A stretch of DNA of 8,651 nucleotides from Clostridiales bacterium (GCA_021199135.1 JAJQIQ010000055.1:1-8651), one strand, 5' to 3'; counted from the first letter of the stretch, positions 1 through 7,500 are shown. Numbers and translations: made by a program. Notes: generated by a model from the letters alone, not told the origin.

Positions 1-959
1 GTAATGCCGGAACTTTCTAGGGCGTGGAGGAAGTCCTGGACGCGGGAGGGGGTGGGGGAGGCGAGGCCGCGCTCACGGACGGGGTTTACGGAAATTAGGT
101 TGACGTGGCAGTTCAGGCCACGGAGGAGGCGTGCAAGCTCCGCCGCGTCGGCGGCGCTGTCGTTTACGCCCGCGATCAGGCTGTACTCGAACGTGACGCG
201 CCGCCCGGTCGCCTCGAAATACTGTCGGCAAGCGGCGATGAGGTCGTGGATTTCGTATTTTTTTGCGATGGGCATTATCTTCTCGCGGATGCGCTGGTTC
301 GGGGCGTGGAGCGAGACCGCGAGCGTGAACTGGAGCTTCTTTTCGGCGAGTTTTTTCATCTGCGGGATGAGCCCGCAGGTCGAGACGGTGACGTTGCGCT
401 GGCTGATGTTAAGCCCGTTCTCGTCGGTCAGGATCTCTATGAATTTAATCAGCGAATCGAAGTTGTCTAGCGGCTCGCCGGTTCCCATCACGACGACGTT
501 TGAGACGCGTTCCCCGCCCTCCTCGGAAATCTGGTAGACCTGATCGAGCATCTCCGAGGCCGTGAGGTTCCGCGCAAGCCCGCCTATCGCCGAGGCGCAG
601 AACGCGCACCCCATCCGGCATCCCGCCTGTGAGGATATGCACACGGATATCCCGTGCTTGTAGCTCATACGCACGCTCTCGATAAGGTTTCCGTCTGCGG
701 TGGAAAATAAATATTTTTTCGTCCCGTCGAGTTTTGATTCCTGCACTTCCTCCTGACGAAGAGTTGTAATTTTGGCGACATTCGAGAGTCGCTCTCGGAA
801 ATTTTTTGAGAGGTTCGTCATCTCGGGGAAATCTGCCGCATGGCGCAGGTGGAGCCACTCGTATATCTGCTTTGCCCTGTATTTTTTCTCGCCGAGGTTT
901 TCGACAAATTCCGTGAGCTCAGCTAAATTCATTGACTTTATATCGATGCGTTCGCCCAT
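1..959 (-). CDS. rlmN: RlmN, dual-specificity 23S rRNA (A2503) / tRNA (A37) C2-methyltransferase, C-terminus off window
   Basis: Radical-SAM enzyme that methylates C2 of adenosine in 23S rRNA (A2503) and some tRNAs (A37) in the cytoplasm. The frame is open from an ATG at 957-959 to the left edge: 319 codons, so about 25-35 C-terminal residues are missing. The 4Fe-4S motif CRMGCAFC is at residues 114-121 (Cys114, 118, 121). It is preceded by VCISSQAG, whose Cys107 matches the upstream conserved Cys of the family. Further family blocks are GTGEPLDN, STCGLIP, LAVSLHAPN and YSLIAGVND. The second mechanistic Cys, near the usual C-terminal end, lies beyond the window and cannot be checked. An in-frame ATG also lies at 960-962. 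I prefer 959 because AGGAG (966-970) is then 6 bases away. That Shine-Dalgarno overlaps the rsmB TAG stop, so the two genes are very likely translationally coupled. Confidence 0.95.
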   Translation of the reverse strand, partial: MGERIDIKSMNLAELTEFVENLGEKKYRAKQIYEWLHLRHAADFPEMTNLSKNFRERLSNVAKITTLRQEEVQESKLDGTKKYLFSTADGNLIESVRMSYKHGISVCISSQAGCRMGCAFCASAIGGLARNLTASEMLDQVYQISEEGGERVSNVVVMGTGEPLDNFDSLIKFIEILTDENGLNISQRNVTVSTCGLIPQMKKLAEKKLQFTLAVSLHAPNQRIREKIMPIAKKYEIHDLIAACRQYFEATGRRVTFEYSLIAGVNDSAADAAELARLLRGLNCHVNLISVNPVRERGLASPTPSRVQDFLHALESSGI

Positions 960-968
960 CATTTTCTC

Positions 969-2279
969 CTATTTTCTCTTACATAATTTCGCTATGAAAA
1001 ATCCATCCCCACCATTTTCTCCCGGAAAAATCTGCTCCTCGGAAATAAGCTCGAACTGCGGATGATCTTTCAGGAACCACTCGACATTTTCCTCGTTCTC
1101 GGCCCTATGAATCGTGCAGGTGCTATAAATTAAGGTGCCGCCGGGCTTGAGATAATTGCAGGAAATACCGAGTATTTTTTGCTGCAGGGCGGCAAGCTCC
1201 GCCGCCTGGGACTCGGTCATCCTGTGCCGGATGTCGGGCTTTTTTCTCATGACCCCGAGCCCCGAGCAGGGGAGGTCGCAGATGAGAACGTCCGCCTTCC
1301 CCACTGAGTTCTCGTCAAACGCTGTCGCGTCCATGACCACGGCTCGGAGGTTTTCCACGCCCATGCGCTTGCGGTTCTCCTCGATGAGCGCGACTTTCGC
1401 TTCGCTTATATCCCGCGCCTCGACCATGCCGCTCCCGCGCAGAAACTGCGCGACGTGGAGGGCTTTCCCGCCCGGGGCGGCGCAGACGTCAATCACGAAG
1501 TCGCCTTCTTTTGCGCCCGCGAGGTGCGCGACCCGCATGGAGCTTATGTCCTGCACGTAAAACTCCCCGTCCGAAAATCCTGGGAGATTTTCAATATTAT
1601 CCGCGCCGGATACACAGAGCGCGTCGGAAATCTCATCTATTTTTTCTGCGGCAATCCCCTGATTCGCGAATTTTTTCACAAGCGAATCGAGAGTGATTTT
1701 TCCCGTGTTCACGCGGACATAAAAACCGCTGTTTTTATTATCCGATATGTTCTTTAATATTTCCCTGGTTTTTTGGATCCCGTAATCAGAAATCCAGAGC
1801 GAGACTATCCACTCCGGCATCGCGTATTTTACCGAGAGCGCATAGGCAAGGTTCTCATCCTCGCTCGGGAATTTCACGTCCTTCCACCCCGCAGCGATCG
1901 CGCGAAGCACACCGTTTGTAAAACCCGAGAGCCCCGACAATCCGCGCTTTTTTGCGAGTTTGACCGCCTCGTTGCAGGCCGCAGAATCCGGCACTGAATC
2001 CATGTACATGATCTGGTATGCGCTCATCCTCAGAATCTCACGGATGAGTGGCTTCATTTTTTTCACTTTCGTCTTGGAAAAATAATCAATGACAAAATCG
2101 AGGGTTATCTGCCTCTCGATCGTCCCCTCGAAAAGCCGCGTCAGAAATGCGCGGTCACGCTTCGGCAGATGCTCATGTTTTTCGAGGGTCTGCCGCAAAA
2201 CCACGTGGCTGTATTTTTCATGCTCGCTCACCTCCATCAGCATGTCGACGGCGAGCATCCTCAAGTTTTCGTCAGCCAC
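969..2279 (-). CDS. rsmB: RsmB, 16S rRNA (cytosine-C5) methyltransferase
   Basis: SAM-dependent enzyme that makes m5C (position 967 in E. coli) in 16S rRNA. The 436-residue length is normal for the family. Residues 1 to about 140 form the NusB-like helical RNA-binding domain. The Rossmann methyltransferase domain follows. It has motif I DVCAAPGGK (264-272), motif IV DLPCSGLG (335-342, Cys338) and motif VI YSTCT (385-389, Cys388). In RNA m5C methyltransferases the motif VI Cys is the nucleophile and the motif IV Cys helps release the product; both are present. The chosen start is GTG (2277-2279), because a full AGGAGG lies 7 bases upstream and the protein then starts MADENLRMLAVDML, as expected for the NusB fold. 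It lies 14 bases after fmt. No anomalies were seen. Confidence 0.96.
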   Translation of the reverse strand: MADENLRMLAVDMLMEVSEHEKYSHVVLRQTLEKHEHLPKRDRAFLTRLFEGTIERQITLDFVIDYFSKTKVKKMKPLIREILRMSAYQIMYMDSVPDSAACNEAVKLAKKRGLSGLSGFTNGVLRAIAAGWKDVKFPSEDENLAYALSVKYAMPEWIVSLWISDYGIQKTREILKNISDNKNSGFYVRVNTGKITLDSLVKKFANQGIAAEKIDEISDALCVSGADNIENLPGFSDGEFYVQDISSMRVAHLAGAKEGDFVIDVCAAPGGKALHVAQFLRGSGMVEARDISEAKVALIEENRKRMGVENLRAVVMDATAFDENSVGKADVLICDLPCSGLGVMRKKPDIRHRMTESQAAELAALQQKILGISCNYLKPGGTLIYSTCTIHRAENEENVEWFLKDHPQFELISEEQIFPGENGGDGFFIAKLCKRK

Positions 2280-2286
2280 AGTCTTT

Positions 2287-2292
2287 CCTCCT
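2287..2292 (-). promoter_or_regulatory. Shine-Dalgarno of rsmB, decides a GTG start
   Basis: Minus-strand AGGAGG lies 7 bases before the GTG at 2277-2279, inside the 14-base fmt-rsmB gap. It is the main reason for choosing the GTG over later ATGs. Confidence 0.8.
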
Positions 2293-2293
2293 G

Positions 2294-3238
2294 TCAGCTG
2301 CGCAGCAGCGTCCCCTCTTCTACCCTGTTCCCATTTAAAAATGAGGCCGCGTCCATCCTCTTCTTGTCCTGAATCTGAACGATGTTCAAATTCAGTATTC
2401 CGTCCCCGGTCTGGACTGCGATCCCATTTTTGCCTGCCCGCACGACCGTACCCGGCTTTGCCTCGGAATTTTCTTTATCCAGATTTTCTTGCACTGTCGC
2501 GCCCCAGATCTTTAGCATCTTGCCGTTTAAATATGTGTAGGCTCCCGGCCATGGGTCAAGCCCTCGGACCATCCGCTCGAGCTCCGCGGCGGGGCGGCTC
2601 CAGTCTAGGTTTCCCATGTCCTTTTTTATCGTCGAGGTGTAGGTCACGCCGATTGCGTTCTGTGGGGTGTAGAGTGCCGTGCCATTTTCGATCGAATCCA
2701 TCGTCTCGACGCAGAGCCTCGCGCCCAAGTCCGCCAGACGGCAAAAAAGGCTTCCCGCCGTCTCGCCGCGGGCAATTGCAATCTCCTCCTGCCTTATGAT
2801 GTCGCCGGTGTCGAGCCCCTCGTCCATGCGCATCGTCGTGACCCCGGTGACGGGCTCCCCGTCCAGTATCGCCCACTGGATCGGCGATGCCCCGCGGTAT
2901 TTCGGGAGCAGCGAGGCGTGGACGTTCACGCAGCAGTATCTCGGCAAATCCAGGATTTCCCCCGGCAGTATCTGGCCGAACGCCGCCACGACGATGATGT
3001 CGGGCTCAAAATTTTTTAAGAAATCAATATTTTCCGGCTCTCGGATTTTGACCGGCTGAAACACCTCAACATCGTGCGAAATCGCCCACTCCTTGACCGG
3101 CGAGACCGACATCGCGCCGCCCCTGCCCTTCGGCCTGTCGGGCTGCGTGACCACGAGGGCCAGCTCGTGCCCCGCCTCGTTTATCGCATCGAGCGTCCCC
3201 ACCGCAAAATCGGGCGTCCCCATAAAAATTACCCTCAT
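2294..3238 (-). CDS. fmt: Fmt, methionyl-tRNA formyltransferase
   Basis: Transfers the formyl group of 10-formyl-THF to initiator Met-tRNA in the cytoplasm. At 314 residues it is complete. The N-terminal formyltransferase domain starts with IFMGTPDFAV and carries the tRNA-contacting loop QPDRPKGRG (32-40). The catalytic triad of the family is visible as Asn105 and His107 (VNVHASLLPKYRG) and Asp143 (GLDTGD). A C-terminal OB-like domain follows from about residue 205, with VRGLDPWPGAYT as its signature. The ATG directly follows the def TAA with no spacer, so initiation probably depends on ribosomes finishing def. The pairing with def is the classic formylation/deformylation module. Confidence 0.97.
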   Translation of the reverse strand: MRVIFMGTPDFAVGTLDAINEAGHELALVVTQPDRPKGRGGAMSVSPVKEWAISHDVEVFQPVKIREPENIDFLKNFEPDIIVVAAFGQILPGEILDLPRYCCVNVHASLLPKYRGASPIQWAILDGEPVTGVTTMRMDEGLDTGDIIRQEEIAIARGETAGSLFCRLADLGARLCVETMDSIENGTALYTPQNAIGVTYTSTIKKDMGNLDWSRPAAELERMVRGLDPWPGAYTYLNGKMLKIWGATVQENLDKENSEAKPGTVVRAGKNGIAVQTGDGILNLNIVQIQDKKRMDAASFLNGNRVEEGTLLRS

Positions 3239-3718
3239 TTACTGGTCGTCCTCCTCCTCAATGTTTGCGTCGTGGAGCTCGCCCTCGACCTTTTCGGTAT
3301 ATAAATGCCCGTCGAGGTGCTCTACCTCGTGGCAGATCGCGCGCGCCAAAAGCTCCGTCCCCTCTATCTCGCAGAGCTCCATCTCCGCGTCGTAAAATTT
3401 CACCTTGACATGGTTCGGACGCGTCACCTTGCCCGCCTTGCCCGGGACGGAGAGGCAGCCCTCATCTCCGGTCTGCTCGCCGGACGTCTCGAGGATCTCC
3501 GGGTTTATCATCGTGATCGGGCCGTCCCCGACGTCGATGACGACGATGCGCCGGAGCACCCCGACCTGCGGGGCCGCAAGCCCGACGCCGTTCGCCTCGT
3601 ACATCGTCTCCGCCATGTCCTCGATGAGGGTCTTTATCCGCGGCGTGAGCTCCGAGACCTCCCTGCACACCTTGTTCAAAATCGGGTCGCCCTGCAGGCG
3701 GATTGTCCTAAGTGCCAT
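3239..3718 (-). CDS. def: Def, peptide deformylase
   Basis: Metalloenzyme that removes the formyl group from nascent N-formyl-Met chains at the ribosome exit. All three family motifs are intact: GVGLAAPQ (44-51, Gln51), EGCLSVPG (86-93, metal ligand Cys88) and HEVEHLDG (130-137, ligands His130 and His134, catalytic Glu131). At 159 residues it is a short type-1-like form. It ends in an acidic tail, EEEDDQ, whose codons also carry the fmt Shine-Dalgarno. The start ATG has a strong AGGAGG (3725-3730) 6 bases upstream. It sits 50 bases after priA, and a perfect inverted repeat lies in that gap. Confidence 0.97.
   Translation of the reverse strand: MALRTIRLQGDPILNKVCREVSELTPRIKTLIEDMAETMYEANGVGLAAPQVGVLRRIVVIDVGDGPITMINPEILETSGEQTGDEGCLSVPGKAGKVTRPNHVKVKFYDAEMELCEIEGTELLARAICHEVEHLDGHLYTEKVEGELHDANIEEEDDQ
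3250..3255 (-). promoter_or_regulatory. Shine-Dalgarno of fmt inside the def coding end
   Basis: Minus-strand AGGAGG (part of a longer GAG-rich run) lies 11 bases before the fmt ATG. It is made from the Glu codons of the Def acidic tail. With def TAA directly abutting fmt ATG, it supports translational coupling. The 11-base spacing is slightly long. Confidence 0.6.
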
Positions 3719-3736
3719 TTTTTACCTCCTTATATA

Positions 3737-3772
3737 TTGATGAAACCCTCGGATTGCTTCCTGTTTCATCAA
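3737..3772 (-). repeat. Perfect 10-bp inverted repeat across the priA stop / priA-def gap
   Basis: TTGATGAAAC (3737-3746) pairs exactly with GTTTCATCAA (3763-3772) around a 16-base loop. The priA TGA stop (3769-3771) lies inside one arm. No U-run follows on the minus strand: the next bases are AT-rich and lead to the def AGGAGG. It is therefore a poor intrinsic terminator. It could be an mRNA-processing or stability hairpin, or an attenuating structure before def. The pairing is seen directly; the role is inferred. Confidence 0.6.
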
Positions 3773-6012
3773 AACCCGCTGGCTGGGTTGAAATCAAACT
3801 GGATCATGACGTTTAAGAACCTATTGTTTTCCCTGCGGTCGCGCTCGAGCCCGTCCTTCAGCCAGACGAGCGTCCCGTAGTCCGCCGCCTTCATGTACAC
3901 GAGCCGCCGGTGCACGTCGTTCACCCTCGCTATCGATGCATCCGCAGGGCCTATGAGCATGACCCTCGCGGCTGACTCCGAAATTTTCTTCTTGAGCCAA
4001 TTCGCGACATATCTCGACGCCTCCCTGACCGAATCTTGCGACTTTCCCATGCAGTGCACGACGAGCATGTGAAATACTGGCGGATACGACATCAGCTTTC
4101 GGTAAGCGATCTCCCTCTCGTAAAATGCACCGTAGTCCTGCGCCTTGGCCGCGAGCACCGCGAAATGGTCCGGGCTGTAGGTCTGGATGACGGCCTGCCC
4201 CGGCGACTCGCCGCGCCCTGCCCTGCCAGTGGCCTGCGTCAGCAGCTGGAACGTCCTCTCCGCCGCATGAAAATCGCCGACGTGGAGCGACATGTCCGCC
4301 GCGAGCACGCCCACCAATGTCACGTTCGGGAAGTCGTGGCCTTTTACGATCATCTGCGTCCCGATGAGGATGTCCGCCTCGTGGTTCGAAAACGCCTGCA
4401 AAATGTTTTCGTAGGACGACTTCGCCCGCGTCGTGTCCGCATCCATGCGCATAGTATGCGCATTCGGAAAGCGCTCCTGCACGATCTGCTCGACCTTCTG
4501 CGTCCCAGCGTTGAAGCCTCCGAGATATTTGCTGCCGCATTTCGGACAGACCCGTGGCTGCCGCTCCTCGTACCCGCAGTAATGGCAGATCATCCGGCCG
4601 CCGCCGTGCTGTCCCATCGACACGTCGCAATGCGGACATTTTATCACATAGCCGCACGAACGGCAAGAGACGAATCCCGCAATCCCGCGGCGGTTCAAAA
4701 AGAGCATCGCCTGCTCCCCGCGCGCGAGCCGCTCATCGATGAGCTCCTGGAGCCTCGTGCTCAAAATCGAGCGGTTCCCCTCGCGCAGCTCCCGGCGCAT
4801 GTCCACGACCTCGCACTCAGGCATCGGACGGTTCTCTACCCGCTCCGAAAGCTCAAGGAGCTTGTAATTTCCGAGCCGCGCCTGATAGTAGCTGTCCACG
4901 GATGGGGTCGCGGAGCCCAAAACCACGCTCGCGCCGCACATCCTAGCCCTCTCTATCGCGACCTCCCTCGCGTGGTAGCGCGGGGCCTGCCCGCTCTTGT
5001 ACGAGGTCTCGTGCTCCTCGTCGACGACGATGAGCCCCAGCCTGTCAAACGGCGTAAACAGCGCGGAGCGCGGGCCTATCATGATATCGATGTCGCCCGA
5101 CTTCGCCCGCAAAAACTGGTCGTACCGCTCGCCCGCCGAGAGCCGCGAGTTCATGATTGAGACGCGCTCACCGAAACGGTTGTAAAACCTCGCCACGGTC
5201 TGGTATGTCAGCGCTATCTCCGGGATGAGGACGATGGCCTGCCGCCCCGACTCAATCACGCGGGCGATGAGCTCCATGTAGACCTCGGTCTTGCCGCTGC
5301 CGGTGACCCCGTGAAGGAGGTACGTCCCGCGCCGCCCCGCGTCCCAGTCCGCCGCCACCTCGTCCACGATCCTCTGCTGGTTTTCGTTTAATTTTTTCAG
5401 AGGGCCGCCCCGCGCCAGGTGCTGGGCAGGGTTGCGGTAATCCTGCCGCGCCGCAATCGAAATCAGCCCGTCCTGCTCCATCTTCCGAAGCGCCGCCGCC
5501 GTCATCCCGAGCTCACGCGTCGCCACGCCGTGGTCGATCTCGCCGCTCTCGATGAGCGCGAGCATGATCCTCGCCTTAGCAGTATAATGCTTACTCTCGA
5601 AAAGCGCAAGTTTTTCCCGCGCTTTTTCCTCGGAAACGGCGAGCGCGATCGTCTTTTTTAGGGCCTGGCGCGCCGTCCTGTGCACGGGAATCACTGTCTT
5701 CAGGGCCTGGTTCATCGTCGAGCCGTAATTTTTTTTCATCCAGGCCGCGAGCGCGATGAGCTGCGACTCTATCGGCACGCTGCCCTCGGTCAGCTTCGCG
5801 ATCGGCTTTATCCTCTCCGGCTCAATCTCCGGCTCGTCCGTAAGCTCCACGACATACCCCGTCAGCGTCCTTTTGCCGAACGGCACGTCCACCTGCGTCC
5901 CGACCGCGACCTTTCCGATGAGCCCCTGCGGCACCAGATACTGAAACGTCTTATCCAGTTTTTCGAGCGATATGTCCACTATGACATTCGCGTAGGTCTG
6001 TGTTGTCTGCAT
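3769..6012 (-). CDS. priA: PriA, primosomal replication-restart helicase
   Basis: 3'-5' superfamily 2 DNA helicase that recognises stalled forks and reloads the replisome. The 3'-DNA-binding domain begins YANVIVDISLEKLDKTFQY. A winged-helix region follows (about residues 140-195). The helicase core has Walker A GVTGSGKT (235-242), Walker B/DEEH (331-334), GSATPS (366-371), GTQMIVKG (551-558) and ATGRAGRG (594-601). Four Cys pairs (450/453, 459/462, 476/479, 489/492) form the two-zinc module. At 747 residues it has the usual length. I chose the ATG at 6010-6012, which leaves MQTTQTYANV before the first conserved strand. A TTG at 6025-6027 would add five residues and overlap the upstream stop as TTGA, but its Shine-Dalgarno is no better. 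It is noticeably GC-rich (39 of 60 bases in 4261-4320). Confidence 0.96.
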   Translation of the reverse strand: MQTTQTYANVIVDISLEKLDKTFQYLVPQGLIGKVAVGTQVDVPFGKRTLTGYVVELTDEPEIEPERIKPIAKLTEGSVPIESQLIALAAWMKKNYGSTMNQALKTVIPVHRTARQALKKTIALAVSEEKAREKLALFESKHYTAKARIMLALIESGEIDHGVATRELGMTAAALRKMEQDGLISIAARQDYRNPAQHLARGGPLKKLNENQQRIVDEVAADWDAGRRGTYLLHGVTGSGKTEVYMELIARVIESGRQAIVLIPEIALTYQTVARFYNRFGERVSIMNSRLSAGERYDQFLRAKSGDIDIMIGPRSALFTPFDRLGLIVVDEEHETSYKSGQAPRYHAREVAIERARMCGASVVLGSATPSVDSYYQARLGNYKLLELSERVENRPMPECEVVDMRRELREGNRSILSTRLQELIDERLARGEQAMLFLNRRGIAGFVSCRSCGYVIKCPHCDVSMGQHGGGRMICHYCGYEERQPRVCPKCGSKYLGGFNAGTQKVEQIVQERFPNAHTMRMDADTTRAKSSYENILQAFSNHEADILIGTQMIVKGHDFPNVTLVGVLAADMSLHVGDFHAAERTFQLLTQATGRAGRGESPGQAVIQTYSPDHFAVLAAKAQDYGAFYEREIAYRKLMSYPPVFHMLVVHCMGKSQDSVREASRYVANWLKKKISESAARVMLIGPADASIARVNDVHRRLVYMKAADYGTLVWLKDGLERDRRENNRFLNVMIQFDFNPASGF

Positions 6013-6023
6013 GGCGTTACCTG

Positions 6024-6215
6024 TCAATCATGATCTCTTATCTCCCAGTGCCCGCCCTTGCCGCTACCGACATATATCAACATATCCATTGAATTTATCA
6101 GGCGCTGCACAGTGCGGGGGCTCAAAGACAGTGCTTCGGACATCTGCTTTCTCGTCACCTTGTCATTTTCGCGCACCATTTTTAAAATCTGATCCTTAAT
6201 TTGATAATCCTCCAA
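6024..6215 (-). CDS. Winged-helix HTH fragment, detached C-terminal domain of the AlbA_2 regulator
   Basis: A 63-residue open frame from a possible TTG to a TGA at 6024-6026. It holds a helix-turn-helix, VTRKQMSEALSLSPRTVQRL, then a wing ending GSGKGGHWEI. This is the form typical at the C-terminus of COG2865-type AlbA_2 regulators. It is in the same frame as the AlbA_2 gene upstream. The frame runs back through a YGTQSEE-like repeat as far as a TGA (6291-6293). Beyond that, only a TAG (6315-6317) separates it from the AlbA_2 gene. The TTG at 6213-6215 has no convincing Shine-Dalgarno, and no ATG or GTG start lies in frame before it. It is therefore more likely the cut-off tail of the upstream gene than an independent gene, although separate expression by coupling cannot be excluded. 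It ends 11 bases before the preferred priA ATG. Confidence 0.6.
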   Translation of the reverse strand: MEDYQIKDQILKMVRENDKVTRKQMSEALSLSPRTVQRLINSMDMLIYVGSGKGGHWEIRDHD

Positions 6216-6221
6216 TTCTAA

Positions 6222-6317
6222 ATTACCAGATTGAGTGCCATATTCCTCAGATTGAGTGCCATATTGAGAGCCATACTCTTCATATTGAGTTCAAGAAGAC
6301 TCTGATTGAGGGCCCTA
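6222..6317 (-). repeat. Degenerate 21-base (7-codon) tandem repeat between the AlbA_2 and HTH domains
   Basis: Read on the minus strand in the frame of both neighbouring ORFs, this is about 4.6 units with codon consensus Tyr-Gly-Thr-Gln-Ser-Glu-Glu. The units are stop-GPQSES (6297-6317), S-stop-TQYEE (6276-6296), YGSQ (6264-6275, three codons short), YGTQSEE (6243-6263) and YGTQSGN (6222-6242). The last two share 18 identical bases on the plus strand. The TAG stands where the consensus has TAT, and the TGA stands where it has GGC. It most likely encoded a flexible, length-variable linker. Confidence 0.75.
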
Positions 6318-7493
6318 TTTAGTGAAAAAATAAACTGATTGATTGCCTGTCTCCCATCCCTCTCCGCAATGTCGATAAAAACGAACCGTAAACCCGCGGT
6401 CATCTCCATTGCACTCAAACTTGCAGCCAACCTCATCGCATGCTTCCTGGATGCGTTTTAAGCCCGTGGCAAAACTTTCCATGTCCTTGGAATAATACAG
6501 CGTCCGCGTAATCAGGGGATTCCTGCGAATAGGCCGCCTTGTCCCCTCGATGAAATCACTTGGCGTCACTCCATCTGGAAATTTGCCTGGGCTGCTGATT
6601 TCTATGAAACTGCGGTAAATTGCCACATCAACGCTCTGTCCCGATTCAATCATTCTATGTGCAAATGCGTTAATGACCGACTCGCGGATTGCATCAACCG
6701 GGATCTCCGGAATCTCCTTTCGTTCAAGGCTTCCGTCAAATTCCACGCGCCAGTCCATGGCATCCACGATATACTGAACTGCCTTATTTGCCAGGTCTAA
6801 AATCGAACCTGTATAACGTCTGATATCTGTGAATGTCAGCCGCTCATCTGAGGCAAATTTTGCCATCTGCAATTCATTCATTCCGCTGTTGACAAAAAGC
6901 ACCGCGCCAGCATTCAGAAGCTGCTGTCCGTCGCACAGTTCCAATTTTGTCATCACATCCTCCGGCGTTTCATTTTCAAAGCTGATGCGGTTAACCTCCC
7001 TTGCGCGCTTCAAGTAATCCTTAAGAACAGACTGGTCAATATCGGAAATATTATATTTTGAAACCTGACGTTCCCACGCATAGCTCGCATTATCACGCTT
7101 CCGCATCATCTCCTCATACGTCGGCTGCTCCATGACTAGGTCCTCATCCGCGACACGGATGCGGGGAATATTATAAGCTAGGTATGGGGGTTGCGTTCCA
7201 AAAAACTCCACTGAAAGCACTTCCATATCCCCATAACGTTCTTTTTTTATCGTCGGATAAATTGTCGGGCTGAGATGATTCCCTATCGTCTGTGACACCG
7301 TGCGCATTGTCGTTTCGCCAATTTCCTGACCGATGACGGTGCCATCATTTCTTACCCCGAAATACAGCTTGCCCTTCTGGTGTTTGTTCAAGATTGCCGC
7401 CATGGAAATCACAGCCTCTTTCAGCTCGCCCGTGCTCCTCTTGAATTCAATTTGTTCAGTTTCCTCCCCGAGGGAATATTGCTTGTCAGGCAT
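6315..7493 (-). CDS. Schlafen AlbA_2 / HATPase-like putative transcriptional regulator (COG2865 type), stopped before its HTH
   Basis: A 392-residue protein of the AlbA_2 family, whose members often act as DNA-binding regulators; its target is unknown. Residues about 8-125 form the AlbA_2 domain (EQIEFKRSTGELKEAV, then LYFGVRNDGTVIG at 43-55). Residues about 265-360 form the HATPase_c_4-like region, with RESVINAFAHR (270-280), IEISSPGKFPDG (297-308) and RRPIRRNPLITR (319-330). It ends after FYRHCGEGWETGNQS with a TAG. Family members normally continue through a linker into a winged helix, and here that part lies downstream in frame. The start ATG (7491-7493) is chosen because AGGAGG lies 7 bases upstream and a consensus promoter sits just before it. 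Longer in-frame starts would run through that promoter and terminator. Its base composition (26 of 60 G+C in 6841-6900) is lower than in priA. The truncated product may still be made. Confidence 0.85.
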   Translation of the reverse strand: MPDKQYSLGEETEQIEFKRSTGELKEAVISMAAILNKHQKGKLYFGVRNDGTVIGQEIGETTMRTVSQTIGNHLSPTIYPTIKKERYGDMEVLSVEFFGTQPPYLAYNIPRIRVADEDLVMEQPTYEEMMRKRDNASYAWERQVSKYNISDIDQSVLKDYLKRAREVNRISFENETPEDVMTKLELCDGQQLLNAGAVLFVNSGMNELQMAKFASDERLTFTDIRRYTGSILDLANKAVQYIVDAMDWRVEFDGSLERKEIPEIPVDAIRESVINAFAHRMIESGQSVDVAIYRSFIEISSPGKFPDGVTPSDFIEGTRRPIRRNPLITRTLYYSKDMESFATGLKRIQEACDEVGCKFECNGDDRGFTVRFYRHCGEGWETGNQSVYFFTK

Positions 7494-7500
7494 ATAACGT

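Noticed and set aside
3737..3772. Intrinsic terminator after priA
   Set aside because: The stem is AT-rich and has no U-run on the minus strand. def, fmt, rsmB and rlmN follow closely, so termination here is unlikely.
3821..4666. 281-codon minus-strand frame inside priA
   Set aside because: It lies in a different frame of the same strand within an intact PriA with all its motifs. It is a GC-rich shadow frame.
4036..5160. 374-codon plus-strand open frame opposite priA, plus smaller plus-strand frames opposite rlmN, rsmB, fmt and def
   Set aside because: The translations are rich in Arg, His and Pro, with no family motif or start context, and they lie antisense to strongly supported genes. 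Long antisense frames are expected in GC-rich coding DNA.
6222..6317. CRISPR array
   Set aside because: The units are contiguous and degenerate, have no spacers, and encode a linker in frame. There are no cas genes nearby.
6291..6317. Selenocysteine or other recoding at the TGA and TAG
   Set aside because: The codons at these repeat positions are Gly and Tyr, not Cys. No obvious downstream recoding hairpin was seen. TAA, TAG and TGA all serve as normal stops elsewhere in the window. Readthrough is kept only as a possibility.
6218..6436. 72-codon frame reading LNMALNL repeats
   Set aside because: It is the alternate frame of the 21-base repeat, open because the repeat lacks stops in that frame. 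The frame shared with the AlbA_2 and HTH domains explains the sequence better.
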